From Fluviicola sp. (lineage in GTDB: Bacteria > Bacteroidota > Bacteroidia > Flavobacteriales_D > Crocinitomicaceae): a stretch of 36,504 nt of DNA. Position numbers and translations under genes: made by a program. The stretch is taken from positions 1 to 36,504 of the forward strand of contig NVXV01000005.1 in assembly GCA_002734085.1 (NCBI GenBank), given 5' to 3'. A model generated the notes under the pieces. That model did not search any database and had not been told where the DNA came from. It saw nothing but the letters and a program-made list of their open reading frames with translations. Below are positions 25,060 to 34,461 of the stretch, in pieces (position 1 is the stretch's first letter; every line of letters begins with the position of its first letter).

Positions 25060-26058
25060 ATGGAAGCAAAAGAAATCATATCACATTTTAAGTCGAAAGA
25101 AACAAAGCCTGTTTATTTTCTTCATGGGGAAGAACCGTATTATATTGATCAAATTTCTGATGCTGCTATTGAGCATATCTTAGAAGATCACGAAAAGGAT
25201 TTTAATCAAACAATCGTTTATGGAAAAGATGTTGATCTAAACGCTTTACAAGAGCAGGTTAAACAATTTCCAATGATGGCAGAAAAACAACTAGTGATAC
25301 TTAAAGAAGCACAAGATGTCCGCGACTGGTCTGCTCTTGAGTCCTATTTTGAATCACCCGTACCTACAACAGTGTTTGTAATTTGTCATAAATATAAAAA
25401 AGCTGACGCTCGAAAGAAATACTTCAAATTAATACAAAAAAATGGCGTTGTTTTTGAAAGTAAAAAGGTCTACGAGAATCAAGTTGATGGTTGGATTAAA
25501 ACATATTTAAAGTCAAAAGGATTTACTATTACTCCAAAAGCATCCATTCTTCTCATCGATTTTCTCGGAAGTAGTTTAGGTAAGATTGCCAAAGAATTGG
25601 ACAAGCTTTCTATAATATTAGAAAAAGGAACAGAGATTAGCGAGGTTCATATAGAAGAGAACATTGGTATTTCAAAAGATTACAACCCTTTTGAATTGTC
25701 TTCTGCTATTGCGCATAGAGACATTCTTAAATCGCATAAAATCATTAATTATTTTGATCAAAATCCAAAAGCAACGCATATTACGGTATTGATTCCTACC
25801 ATATTTTCATTTTTCGAAAGATTAATGAAAGCACATTTTGCGGGAACAAATGACCCAAAACAATTGCAAATGAAGCTCGGAATGAATTACTATGCAGCAC
25901 AAGAAGTAATAAAAGCTAAAACAATATACAAGCCTAAGAAAATAGCAAAGAACATTGCTCTACTACAAGAGTATGATTTGAAAAGTAAGGGTGTCAACCG
26001 TGGTGCGGGTTCTGATGCTGATCTAATGCGCGAACTCATTTATCAATTAATGCATTAA
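25060..26058 (+). CDS. holA: DNA polymerase III subunit delta
   Basis: The 332-residue length and the pattern fit the clamp-loader delta subunit: KPVYFLHGEEPYYIDQI at residues ~17-33 (degenerate P-loop region), MMAEKQLVILKEAQ, then the lid and collar helices (LGSSLGKIAKELDKLSIIL, NPFELSSAIAHRD, GAGSDADLMRELIYQL). Delta opens the sliding clamp for loading onto primed DNA. It is followed one base later by rsmE, and the two are likely co-transcribed with the next genes. Confidence 0.93.
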   Translation: MEAKEIISHFKSKETKPVYFLHGEEPYYIDQISDAAIEHILEDHEKDFNQTIVYGKDVDLNALQEQVKQFPMMAEKQLVILKEAQDVRDWSALESYFESPVPTTVFVICHKYKKADARKKYFKLIQKNGVVFESKKVYENQVDGWIKTYLKSKGFTITPKASILLIDFLGSSLGKIAKELDKLSIILEKGTEISEVHIEENIGISKDYNPFELSSAIAHRDILKSHKIINYFDQNPKATHITVLIPTIFSFFERLMKAHFAGTNDPKQLQMKLGMNYYAAQEVIKAKTIYKPKKIAKNIALLQEYDLKSKGVNRGAGSDADLMRELIYQLMH

Positions 26059-26059
26059 T

Positions 26060-26755
26060 ATGAGAAGCTTTTTTATTCAAGATGCTACTTTAGATTTGGA
26101 GACACTTAAACTACCCGAAGAAGAATCTAAGCACGCTTGCAAAGTTTTAAGAATGCAAGAAGGTCACCAATTATCTATTGTAAATGGTAAAGGCGACGAA
26201 TTAATCGCGGAAATAATTGATGCAAACAACAAAGCTTGCGAAGTTAAAAAAGTGAGTTTTAAACATACTCCGCCTGATAATTTTCAAATCCATATTGCAA
26301 TTGCACCCACTAAAATGAATGATCGTTTTGAATGGTTTTTAGAAAAAGCAACTGAACTAGGGATTCATAGAATCACACCTTTACTCTGTTCCAACTCTGA
26401 ACGTAAGAAGGTTAAGCTAGAACGTTACCAAAAGGTCATTGTATCTGCTATGAAGCAATCTAAACGCTTGTATCTGCCTCATTTAGATAATTTAACCTCT
26501 TTGGATAATTTTATTAAGTCGAACCCAATTGGAGTTTTAGCCCACTGCTACGAAGGAGAGAAAAACGTGTTAAGTGATTCTCTGAAAAAGAAAAATTGTC
26601 CTATTTTAATCGGACCTGAAGGAGATTTTACTAATTTAGAAGTGGAGAAATTAATACAGTCGGGTTATCAACCAATAACTTTGGGTGAGACACGTTTAAG
26701 AACAGAGACAGCCGGCATTTATGCTTGTGCAATCTCTAAATTTCTATTTGAATGA
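26060..26755 (+). CDS. rsmE: 16S rRNA (uracil1498-N3)-methyltransferase RsmE
   Basis: An N-terminal PUA-like part (HACKVLRMQEGHQLSIVNGKG) is followed by a SPOUT methyltransferase domain: LEKATELGIHRITPL, then the knotted SAM-binding loops LIGPEGDFTNLEVE and TLGETRLRTETAG. The enzyme uses SAM to methylate U1498 in the small-subunit rRNA. At 231 residues it is normal length. Its stop codon overlaps the start of the DUF4159 gene (ATGA), so the following genes are coupled to it. Confidence 0.95.
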   Translation: MRSFFIQDATLDLETLKLPEEESKHACKVLRMQEGHQLSIVNGKGDELIAEIIDANNKACEVKKVSFKHTPPDNFQIHIAIAPTKMNDRFEWFLEKATELGIHRITPLLCSNSERKKVKLERYQKVIVSAMKQSKRLYLPHLDNLTSLDNFIKSNPIGVLAHCYEGEKNVLSDSLKKKNCPILIGPEGDFTNLEVEKLIQSGYQPITLGETRLRTETAGIYACAISKFLFE

Positions 26756-27417
26756 AAAAGAGTTATTTATTTATAGTTGCCACTTTCTTTAACTTGATAG
26801 TTTATAGTCAAGAAGACTATCAGTTAGCTGTATTAAAATACAACGGAGGTGGTGACTACTATGCAAACCCTACTTCTGTTCCAAATCTAATCAAGTTTGT
26901 CAATGACAAAGTGAATGCTTCTATTGATGAGGAGGTTCCTTACGTTGAGGTGGGAAGTCCACTTATTTTTACATACCCTTTTGTTCACATGACAGGACAT
27001 GGAAATGTGGTTTTTACAAATTCAGAACGCGAAAACTTAAGAAACTATCTTCTTGCGGGAGGCTTTTTACATATAGATGACAACTACGGAATGGATGAGT
27101 TCATTCGACCAGAAATCAAAAAACTATTTCCCAACTCTGAACTTGTAGAGCTTCCATTCGATCACCCCATATTTCATCAGTCTTATGACTTTAATAATGG
27201 TTTACCTAAAATTCACGAACACGATGATAAACGTCCTCAAGCCTTTGGTATCATGATAGAAGGTAGATTAGTTTTGTTGTACACTTATGAAACAGATTTA
27301 GGGAATGGATGGGAAGATGAATCAGTACACAACGATCCACCAGCAAAAAGGGAGGCTGCGCTTAAAATGGGGCAAAATATACTTGAATATGTATTTTTAA
27401 ATGGAGGATTGGAATGA
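26752..27417 (+). CDS. DUF4159 domain protein, secreted
   Basis: A signal peptide (MKKSYLFIVATFFNLIVYSQ) precedes a DUF4159 domain with the typical LAVLKYNGGGDYYANPTSVPNL opening, GFLHIDDNYGMDEFIRPEIK, LVELPFDHPIFHQSYDF and the closing REAALKMGQNILEYVF. DUF4159 resembles a glutamine-amidotransferase/Rossmann-like fold and is often found near MoxR/DUF58 genes; here it is instead coupled to rsmE (4-base overlap) and to a downstream membrane protein (4-base overlap). Its function is unknown. Confidence 0.85.
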   Translation: MKKSYLFIVATFFNLIVYSQEDYQLAVLKYNGGGDYYANPTSVPNLIKFVNDKVNASIDEEVPYVEVGSPLIFTYPFVHMTGHGNVVFTNSERENLRNYLLAGGFLHIDDNYGMDEFIRPEIKKLFPNSELVELPFDHPIFHQSYDFNNGLPKIHEHDDKRPQAFGIMIEGRLVLLYTYETDLGNGWEDESVHNDPPAKREAALKMGQNILEYVFLNGGLE

Positions 27418-28469
27418 AATTTTTAAACTTCAAACTTTTAATTTGTTTTACTCTTTCACTGAGTTGTTTTGGACAATCAGATGAATCTTTGGAGCCACCA
27501 TCCAAACAAAACACTTACTATTTCACGATAGAAAAATTTAATCGTCAGCCAAAGCCACCAAAGTACATTCTGGAACAAATAGAATTGGAGACTTCTAAAC
27601 CAAGATCTACGTGGAACCAAAAGGATAGTTTATTTTTTGCCTATAAGAAAGTTCATTCAGAAGATTTTGGATTGGCTATGAGCATTTTCACGAAAGTGAA
27701 CACAGATACCATTCAAGAGTATCATGCACTAAGATTATATCATACCACACTTTATATGAATGAAAGGTATGAAGAATTAAAAAATTTAAAGATATTTGAT
27801 TCAATTAAATCAGAATCTTCTATTCAAACGAGAGAAGAGATTCGTCAACGTATTTTGGATGTAAAGGTTTTGGCTAATCAAGGTAAATGGAGTATTGAAG
27901 ACAGTACAGTACTCCCTCAATTAAAGGACGTAACAATATTAGCTCTGAGAAAATCGCGGACAGATACAAAGCACATTCTGGTTCCATTCATTAAAAACAT
28001 TGATGAAGTGTTACGTTTATTCGTAATGTTAAACAGTAATAAAGATGTTGTTATCTCCCAAGCTTATCAAGAATTGTCAGACTTTCAAAATGAACACTTT
28101 TATGTTTCAAATGCGTATTTATATAATTCAATTGCCTTGTACTATAACAAAAATAATAAAAGAGCAGTTGAAGTTTCAAATCGGTTGGAGAATGAAATAA
28201 CAAAACGCAACTATCTCCTGCCAAGCTTTAGAAACAAATTTGGGAAAATCATATCTAACAGATATCATTTTGATGAAATAGAAACAGCTGAAGAAATTTC
28301 TAACGATTCTATACGCATTGAGATAGGTAAATCCATTGAACCACCAAAAAAAGAAGTTAAGAAAGATTATTTGCCTTGGTTGGATAGAGATTTAATAATT
28401 GTTATAGGTCTTTTTATACTATTAATCATAGTACTGGTTATTCTCAAACCAATAAAAAGTAATGATTAA
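27414..28469 (+). CDS. Hypothetical exported protein with C-terminal membrane anchor
   Basis: I do not recognise a family. The 351-residue protein has an N-terminal signal peptide (ending LSCFGQSDE). A long helical middle looks like TPR-like helical hairpins (DFGLAMSIFTKVNTDTI, LRLYHTTLYMNERYEEL, YNSIALYYNKNNKRAVEVS). A single strong membrane helix lies near the C-terminus (LIIVIGLFILLIIVLVIL), followed by KPIKSND. It is probably anchored in the inner membrane with the bulk in the periplasm, perhaps scaffolding the DUF4159 protein encoded just upstream. It overlaps the converging mutS2 gene by four bases at the stop codons. Confidence 0.7.
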   Translation: MKFLNFKLLICFTLSLSCFGQSDESLEPPSKQNTYYFTIEKFNRQPKPPKYILEQIELETSKPRSTWNQKDSLFFAYKKVHSEDFGLAMSIFTKVNTDTIQEYHALRLYHTTLYMNERYEELKNLKIFDSIKSESSIQTREEIRQRILDVKVLANQGKWSIEDSTVLPQLKDVTILALRKSRTDTKHILVPFIKNIDEVLRLFVMLNSNKDVVISQAYQELSDFQNEHFYVSNAYLYNSIALYYNKNNKRAVEVSNRLENEITKRNYLLPSFRNKFGKIISNRYHFDEIETAEEISNDSIRIEIGKSIEPPKKEVKKDYLPWLDRDLIIVIGLFILLIIVLVILKPIKSND

Positions 28470-30592
28470 TCTTTGACCCACATCAGGTTATTTAGCTTTA
28501 CTTTCATACGCATAAACCCAAAAGTCACTGTTACATCATCATTCTCTATTTCCTCAACTACACCTTTTTGTTTTGTTGCAATTAACTTCACCGTACTACC
28601 AATCTTAATTTTAGTTTGATGAAATTGATCTCTTTGTTTTTTCGGCTGATCCTTTTTCTTTTTTGATTGAGTTTTTAGTCTAACCTCTTTTTTTACTTCT
28701 TCAATTTTCGATTTCTCAATGGCAATATACTTCTTGATTTCAGCCATTAATTCAGCATTGACATTCTTTCCTTTCCCTTTTGTTTTATATCGTTTAACAA
28801 AGGACTTTAGCTTTTCACCTAAACTAATTAATTTATTCGTCTCTTCCGCTCTATTTTTAAGTTGGTTGAGTTTATCATCTAATTTCAACTTTGATTCTTC
28901 ATAGTTTAACCTTGATTCTTCAGCGATTTCCTGAGCTTCAATGTGATCTTTATTCAGTTTTGAGAGATACGTCTTCTCCTTTTGTAATTCATTTAGAAGA
29001 CGATCCATCTTCACTTTTTTATGATCCAACTTAGTCTTTGCTCTTGTTATTAACTCTTTGGGGATTCCATTAATCTGAGCAACCTCAAACGTAAATGAAC
29101 TCCCTGGTTGACCAATAGAAAATTTAAATAGTGGTTGTAACGTATTCGTATCAAATAGCATACATCCATTAACAGCTTGTTCTAATTCATCTGCTTTCAA
29201 TTTAATATTGCCATAGTGAGTGGTTATCACACCAAAACATTTCTTTGCGTAGAGTGTTTCAAAGAACACTTCAGCCAACGCGCCTCCTAAGTCAGGATCT
29301 GAACCTGTTCCAAACTCATCTAATAACAACATTGAATTTTCGTCAGCAACGCTCAAAAAATACCGCATCCGTTTCAAACGATACGAATAGGTACTCAATT
29401 CATTAACGATCGATTGATTATCCCCTATGTCCGTCAGGAGTGAATTAAACGTACACATTTTACTATTGGGGTGAACAGGAACTAATAACCCACATTGTAG
29501 CATTAATTGTAAAAGTCCTACCGTTTTCAGAGTTATACTCTTACCACCTGCATTTGGCCCGGATATAACAAGCATTCGCTTTGATTCATCCATAGTAATA
29601 TGCTGCGGCACTGTTTCTTTTCCTAAGTCATCATTACTCTTTTTCAACACTGGATGGAAAGCATCAATTAAATCAAGTTTTTTATTATCTAAAATTGCTG
29701 GTAAAACACCTGATGTACTTAGCGCTAAACGACATTTAACGTTAATAAAATCAAATTTCGTGAGTACATTCTGATAATCTTTAATCAATGGAAGGTGGAC
29801 AACCATTTTTGAAGTAAGCTCCTTTAAGATTAGAAATATTTCAGACCTCTCATCGTCTTGAAGTTGTTCTATTTCATTGTTCAAATGAAACGTAGATTCT
29901 GGCTCAACGTAGGTAACTCCTCCAGATTTAGACGAACCAGTTACATGGCCAGGAATCATTCTTTTATAAGAAGATATTACAGCTAATTGTCTTTTGTTAT
30001 CAAAGAAAGCCTCTTTAGTATCACTTAAATATCCTTTCTTAAGCCATTTTCTAAGTTCTCGATCAAAGTTATTATTAGATTGTCGGCGTGCAGATAATAT
30101 CCTCTGACGGATCTCAAATAATTTTGGAGAGGCGTCATCTTTTATTCCTCCCTTTTTGTCCAGAACTTCATCAATCGCATTGATTATCTCTTTCGTAAAA
30201 GGCAAGTTCTCTAATAAACTATATAGTTGAGGATATTCCTCTTCACGCTTATTGAAAAAGTATATTAAACTATTTACTAGTATTGATGCACTTTTAATGT
30301 GCTGAAAGCTTTCCAAAGGTAAACTTGCATTCTTCACAGGTAACATGCGAATTTCATTTGACAACTCTTCAAACTCGATTCTCGGAAATGTTTCACCTTC
30401 GGTCCGTATACTTAATAATTCGTTTGTTTGCTCTAGGTACTTGATCAATCTTTCTCGACTATCAATTGGTTTTAGATTTTTAACAATGTTTAAGGCTGTT
30501 GATCCAACACAGTACTCCTCCATCCATTTGATGATAACATCAAATTCTAAATCCTTGTATGTTTGTTTATCACAGTTCAAAATTGCGGGCAC
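28466..30592 (-). CDS. MutS2-like ATPase lacking the Smr nuclease domain
   Basis: The N-terminal LEFDVIIKWMEEYCVG is followed by helical clamp regions, the ABC-type ATPase with Walker A SGPNAGGKSITLKT and Walker B MLLLDEFGTGSDPDLGGALAE, and a long Lys/Glu-rich coiled region. The protein ends in a small beta domain (IKIGSTVKLIATKQKGVVEE). Typical MutS2 is about 780 residues with a C-terminal Smr nuclease domain; this one stops at about 705 without it. Smr-less MutS2 proteins plus a separate Smr protein are known in Bacteroidota. The start is uncertain: GTG at 30592 overlaps a -7-like box (TAGCTTTG), so TTG at 30580 may be the real start. Role: branched DNA or collided-ribosome surveillance by family analogy. 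Confidence 0.9.
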   Translation of the reverse strand: MPAILNCDKQTYKDLEFDVIIKWMEEYCVGSTALNIVKNLKPIDSRERLIKYLEQTNELLSIRTEGETFPRIEFEELSNEIRMLPVKNASLPLESFQHIKSASILVNSLIYFFNKREEEYPQLYSLLENLPFTKEIINAIDEVLDKKGGIKDDASPKLFEIRQRILSARRQSNNNFDRELRKWLKKGYLSDTKEAFFDNKRQLAVISSYKRMIPGHVTGSSKSGGVTYVEPESTFHLNNEIEQLQDDERSEIFLILKELTSKMVVHLPLIKDYQNVLTKFDFINVKCRLALSTSGVLPAILDNKKLDLIDAFHPVLKKSNDDLGKETVPQHITMDESKRMLVISGPNAGGKSITLKTVGLLQLMLQCGLLVPVHPNSKMCTFNSLLTDIGDNQSIVNELSTYSYRLKRMRYFLSVADENSMLLLDEFGTGSDPDLGGALAEVFFETLYAKKCFGVITTHYGNIKLKADELEQAVNGCMLFDTNTLQPLFKFSIGQPGSSFTFEVAQINGIPKELITRAKTKLDHKKVKMDRLLNELQKEKTYLSKLNKDHIEAQEIAEESRLNYEESKLKLDDKLNQLKNRAEETNKLISLGEKLKSFVKRYKTKGKGKNVNAELMAEIKKYIAIEKSKIEEVKKEVRLKTQSKKKKDQPKKQRDQFHQTKIKIGSTVKLIATKQKGVVEEIENDDVTVTFGFMRMKVKLNNLMWVKD

Positions 30593-30719
30593 AAAGCTAC
30601 GAAATCATTGTATTTCTTTTATAAAAAATATTTCTAGAGATTTACTGGTCGTTATTTATACAGCTCTTGATATAATTGCTTAATCATATTAGGATGAAAA
30701 ATTTATGTAATTTTACAAT

Positions 30720-31331
30720 ATGAAAAAAATCACAGCAATTTTCTTGGCCTTAATGGTCGTTTTCCTATTTGCACTAACAGGATGGTTCCTTTACATGAAC
30801 TACCCTACTACACCCGTTTTGATTATCAATTTAGTACTTATAATGACTGGAGTTTTGCTAGGATACACTGTTTACAACAAGGTTTATATTGACAGTATTA
30901 CTAATTATTATGAATACTTAGGCAGTAAATTCCCCGAGCCTGAAATGGCTTTGATATATGCTGTTCCAGATGATTTTTGCAATAAAATAGAATACAATAC
31001 TGGTTCGATAAATATCGTTGGGATTGATGAAATTATACGTGACGTTAAAGTGACAAAAGCTACTTATAACAAATTAATAGATGAAGTTGAAATAACATTC
31101 ACTAAAGGGATTAAGATTAAGGTTAAAGGATTAAATACAATTGCCGTTGGAGACGAACAATTTATGTTTTACGGGTTTAAAGAAATGGAATTTAACTCGA
31201 AAGACGAACACTTAAAGCTCACTTGGGACGATAGTCATTTAGCCTTAGAAAAAGATAATATGGAATATACAGTTAGAATGCCAGACGGAGAGCCAACGTT
31301 TGCCTTCGATTGGTCAGAGGGTATTGACTAA
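30720..31331 (+). CDS. Hypothetical membrane protein, 203 aa
   Basis: Two close N-terminal membrane helices (AIFLALMVVFLFALTGWFLY and TPVLIINLVLIMTGVLLGYTVY) precede a soluble beta-rich domain of ~140 residues (FCNKIEYNTGSINIVGIDEI, IKIKVKGLNTIAVGDEQFMFYG, FDWSEGID). I do not recognise the family. Both helices and the topology put the soluble part probably in the cytoplasm. Its stop overlaps the converging 31328 gene by four bases. It is divergent from mutS2, with about 130 bp between. Confidence 0.65.
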   Translation: MKKITAIFLALMVVFLFALTGWFLYMNYPTTPVLIINLVLIMTGVLLGYTVYNKVYIDSITNYYEYLGSKFPEPEMALIYAVPDDFCNKIEYNTGSINIVGIDEIIRDVKVTKATYNKLIDEVEITFTKGIKIKVKGLNTIAVGDEQFMFYGFKEMEFNSKDEHLKLTWDDSHLALEKDNMEYTVRMPDGEPTFAFDWSEGID

Positions 31332-31579
31332 TCCCTTTGTTCAGTCTTGTCATTGTTAACTTCAGCCTCCTCTTTCTCCGTCTCCATAAATACGAGTAGA
31401 AATATCAACCCTAAAAGAATTATTAGAATAAAAAATTTAGGATCTCTGTATAAAGGTTTTTTAGGTCTTTTGGTGAGACGCTGATAATTATGAGCAACCG
31501 TTGAGAAGTCCTTATACTTTTTAATTTGAGCTGGAGTTGGCTCTTTCTTTTTGTCGTTATTTAATTTGTACTTCTTCAT
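31328..31579 (-). CDS. Small single-pass membrane protein coupled to the sigma factor
   Basis: The 83-residue protein has a basic soluble N-terminus (KKYKLNNDKKKEPTPAQIKK), one membrane helix (FFILIILLGLIFLLVF, about 49-64) and an acidic C-terminus. Its start overlaps the sigma factor stop by four bases (ATGA), so it is translationally coupled. The position and topology fit an anti-sigma-like partner, but there is no recognised anti-sigma domain (no zinc-binding HxxxCxxC motif) and the cytoplasmic part is short. That is inference from context only. Confidence 0.6.
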   Translation of the reverse strand: MKKYKLNNDKKKEPTPAQIKKYKDFSTVAHNYQRLTKRPKKPLYRDPKFFILIILLGLIFLLVFMETEKEEAEVNNDKTEQRD

Positions 31580-32139
31580 GATGATGCTCCAATCTTTCTA
31601 AGTTTTTCTATTATTCTATACACTCGCATTTTGGCGTTAGCCTCTGTAATATTGTAAATATCAGCAATTTTTTTGAAAGACATTTCGTGAAGAAATCTCA
31701 ACTCTACTAAATCACTTTGATCATCTGGTAATTCATTGAGAAGTTGAATAAGTAATTCATAATGCTCATCTTTAAATTCAGATGACTCATAAACTTCACT
31801 TAAAAGGGGTTTTACATCGCTACTTGAAAATTCAATGACAACTGTTTTCTTTGAGGACCGAAAGAGCATATTCGCCTCATTTTGAGCGATTCTTATTAAC
31901 CAGGTCGAAAATGCATACCCCCTATCTTCATACCGTTTGATTGCACCCATCGCCTTGATGAAAGTTTTCTGAGTTAATTCATTTGATAGGTCTTCATTAC
32001 CGCTCAACCTTTTGTACAAAAAACGAAAAACAAACTCAAAATTGCGTTCGTAGAGTCCTTCAAAATAACGCGTGTCTTTTTTTGCCAATTTAATTAGCTC
32101 TGATTCACTAAGATTTTTTAATTGCTTTCTTCTGAACAC
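31576..32139 (-). CDS. ECF-type RNA polymerase sigma factor
   Basis: The 187-residue protein has sigma region 2 (FVFRFLYKRLSGNEDLSNEL, TFIKAMGAIKRYEDRGYAFSTWLIRIAQNEANMLF), which binds the core enzyme and the -10 element. Region 4 has a helix-turn-helix (LPDDQSDLVELRFLHEMSFKKIADIYNITEANAKMRVYRI) for the -35 element. There is no other domain, so it is ECF sigma by size and layout. A coupled small membrane protein follows. A terminator lies between it and the upstream ompA-type gene, so it starts its own transcription unit. Confidence 0.92.
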   Translation of the reverse strand: MFRRKQLKNLSESELIKLAKKDTRYFEGLYERNFEFVFRFLYKRLSGNEDLSNELTQKTFIKAMGAIKRYEDRGYAFSTWLIRIAQNEANMLFRSSKKTVVIEFSSSDVKPLLSEVYESSEFKDEHYELLIQLLNELPDDQSDLVELRFLHEMSFKKIADIYNITEANAKMRVYRIIEKLRKIGASS

Positions 32140-32200
32140 AGTTTTAACCTTCTTTTAAACTATAATGCATCAGTTCTGAAAAGTAACAGAAATAATTAAA

Positions 32201-32232
32201 TAAAAAATGCACTACAAAATTGCAGTGCATTT
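32201..32232 (-). terminator. Terminator of the OmpA-family gene
   Basis: On the minus strand the perfect 9-bp arms AAATGCACT and AGTGCATTT (32232-32224 and 32213-32205) enclose a 10-nt loop and are followed by a T-rich run. It sits 20 bp after the OmpA-family stop. Confidence 0.8.
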
Positions 32233-32251
32233 CTATATAAGTTTCTTGAAT

Positions 32252-33418
32252 TTATATAACCCTAAAAGTTACTCTTCTGTTCTTTGCAGCTTTCAACTTT
32301 TCATCATCATCCTCTTCAATATGTTCGGATGGACGATTGTTTTTTGCATCTTCAATTACAAATCGACTTGCATCTACACCTTTGTTTACAAGCATAGAGC
32401 GAACATACTCTGCTCTTTTTAGAGAAATATCACTATCTTCAGTTGATTCAGCTTCCTCATCATCCATATGCCCAGACAATTGAATTTTGATTGAAGGATT
32501 CTCAGTAAGGATTTTAGCTAATTTATCTAACGTTTTATCGCCAGCAACTTTTATATCATAACGGCCTAAGGCATAGTAAACGCCAAACTCGTCTACCTTC
32601 TCATCAATCGTCATGTCTTCATTAATTTCAGGAGAACGTTGATAAACGGTAGAAACTTCTATTTGAGCCTCATCTGCATAATTACACTGACACTGTTCGT
32701 TCGGTCCAAGTAATTGAACAGAGATATCATCAATATAATAATAGGCTGCAATAATCTGTTTACCTTTCACCTCACGCGGTTTTCTATTACGATCGTTTTT
32801 CACATCATTGTCAGACGTGAAATTTCCAATAGTGATATATTTTTCACCGCCTTCAGCTTTGTACTCTCCACAAATTAAGTCCCATCCGTACATTCCGTCG
32901 AACATTTCTTCCTTGGGATGCATAACATGCGTCTCCATGATTAAAGCAGGAACTTTATCATCAGTACCTGGAGCTCTTTTTGAAAAATGTGCTCCTAATT
33001 TATTAGCAGAATACTTAGAAAGTTCAGCCAATGAAGCAAAGAACTGCACTTTATAACGCATTCCTTTTTTCATTGGAGTATTCAATTTTGCAGTCAAATA
33101 TGTACGATCTTCTTTTTCTCTGTAGGAAAAAGTTATAATCCCAGCGTAGTTTATTCCATCTTTCGGATCTTCTTTACCGTAAACATTTTCGGGAGTCATT
33201 ACGTCTGGCATACTTGCATCAGCCGAAAATAAATCAGCAGTATTTCCAGTTGGAGAAACCCAACCTTCAGCACGATCTACATCTCCGGTTCTACGAAGTT
33301 TTTTATTCTTCGCTTCTTCAAAACTTCCATTATCCACCATGTTTTCACCTTCTTGAGCGAAAACAGAAAATGTCAACATCCAAATCGGCAATGTTAGCAA
33401 TAAATGTTTCTTGTTCAT
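32252..33418 (-). CDS. OmpA-family protein with N-terminal carbohydrate-binding-like domain
   Basis: A signal peptide (MNKKHLLLTLPIWMLTFSVFA) is followed by a ~220-residue domain (NMVDNGSFEEAKNKK, AEGWVSPTGNTADLF) resembling galactose-binding-like modules. A C-terminal OmpA-type peptidoglycan-binding domain (IQLSGHMDDEEAEST, SDISLKRAEYVRSML, NRRVTFRVI) ends the protein. It should tether the outer membrane or surface structures to peptidoglycan. The longest frame begins at 33433 and would overlap hemE by 11 bases; the ATG at 33418 gives a clean signal peptide and a 4-bp gap, so I use it. It lies immediately downstream of hemE on the same strand. Confidence 0.9.
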   Translation of the reverse strand: MNKKHLLLTLPIWMLTFSVFAQEGENMVDNGSFEEAKNKKLRRTGDVDRAEGWVSPTGNTADLFSADASMPDVMTPENVYGKEDPKDGINYAGIITFSYREKEDRTYLTAKLNTPMKKGMRYKVQFFASLAELSKYSANKLGAHFSKRAPGTDDKVPALIMETHVMHPKEEMFDGMYGWDLICGEYKAEGGEKYITIGNFTSDNDVKNDRNRKPREVKGKQIIAAYYYIDDISVQLLGPNEQCQCNYADEAQIEVSTVYQRSPEINEDMTIDEKVDEFGVYYALGRYDIKVAGDKTLDKLAKILTENPSIKIQLSGHMDDEEAESTEDSDISLKRAEYVRSMLVNKGVDASRFVIEDAKNNRPSEHIEEDDDEKLKAAKNRRVTFRVI

Positions 33419-33422
33419 ATTT

Positions 33423-34457
33423 CTAAATTTCATAATTCTTTACAGTTTTAATAAAGGTTTTTACTCTTTCTGGATCAATATCCGGGTAAACACCATGACC
33501 CAAATTTACAATATGTCTTTTACTTTTGAAGCTATTCAACATATTTTTTGTCATTTTCTCGATTTCTTCATGGCTGGCGTACAATGCACAAGGGTCTAAA
33601 TTCCCCTGTAAAGTCTTGTTTTCACCAACTATATCTCGAACATGATTAATATTCATGTTCCAATCAAGTCCAATCGTATTACAATTCAACGAAGCAATTG
33701 ATGGTAGCGATCCATACGCTCCTTTTGAAAACACTGTGACAGGTACACTATCAATTGATTTAACAATTTTATTGATGTATTTAAGTCCAAACTCCTGATA
33801 CTGTTCTGTTCCTAGGATACCTGCCCATGAATCAAAAACCTGAACTAGATTTGCACCTGCTTTAATTTGTGCTTTCAAATAACGAATTGTGACATCTGTT
33901 ATACGATTAAGCAACTCGTGTGCCAAAGTAGGATTTGTATATAATAATTTACGCGATTTCGAAAAAGTTTTTGATCCACTTCCCTCTACCATATAGCAGA
34001 AGATTGTCCATGGAGCGCCAGCAAAACCAATTAAAGGAACTCGTCCATCCAACTCTTTGGTTGTAATTTTAATCGCCTCTGTTACATAACCCAGTCGATC
34101 TTCAACATCAAAGTCTGTTTGTGCATACTTTTCTAAATCACTTTCTCCTTTTATTGTTTTTTCAAAGTGAGGACCTTTCTTTTCAATCATTTGATATTCT
34201 AATCCCATCGCTTCGGGAATCACAAGAATGTCTGAAAAAATGATTGCTGCATCGACATCTAATAAATCGACAGGTTGAATTGTTACTTCAGCTGCGAGTT
34301 CTGGGGTTTCTACTAACTCTTTAAATCCACTAAGCGAGTTTCTAATTTCACGGTATTCAGGTAAAATTCTACCGGCTTGACGCATTAACCAAACGGGGTA
34401 TCTTTCGATATCCTCTCCTTTAGCAGCCCTTAAAAGTAAGTCGTTCTTAAAATTCAT
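33423..34457 (-). CDS. hemE: Uroporphyrinogen decarboxylase
   Basis: The 344-residue protein has the HemE signatures [18 protein letters not shown] near the N-terminus and [16 protein letters not shown] in the middle. [15 protein letters not shown] (active-site Asp) and [14 protein letters not shown] are also present. It decarboxylates uroporphyrinogen III to coproporphyrinogen III in haem synthesis. The longest frame starts at 34481, but a promoter -7 box (TATCTTTG, 34469-34462) lies inside that extension, and homologues begin near MNFKNDLLL, so the start is 34457. The mRNA would then be leaderless or nearly so. The OmpA-family gene follows 4 bp after. Confidence 0.95.
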   Translation of the reverse strand: MNFKNDLLLRAAKGEDIERYPVWLMRQAGRILPEYREIRNSLSGFKELVETPELAAEVTIQPVDLLDVDAAIIFSDILVIPEAMGLEYQMIEKKGPHFEKTIKGESDLEKYAQTDFDVEDRLGYVTEAIKITTKELDGRVPLIGFAGAPWTIFCYMVEGSGSKTFSKSRKLLYTNPTLAHELLNRITDVTIRYLKAQIKAGANLVQVFDSWAGILGTEQYQEFGLKYINKIVKSIDSVPVTVFSKGAYGSLPSIASLNCNTIGLDWNMNINHVRDIVGENKTLQGNLDPCALYASHEEIEKMTKNMLNSFKSKRHIVNLGHGVYPDIDPERVKTFIKTVKNYEI

Positions 34458-34461
34458 AGCG

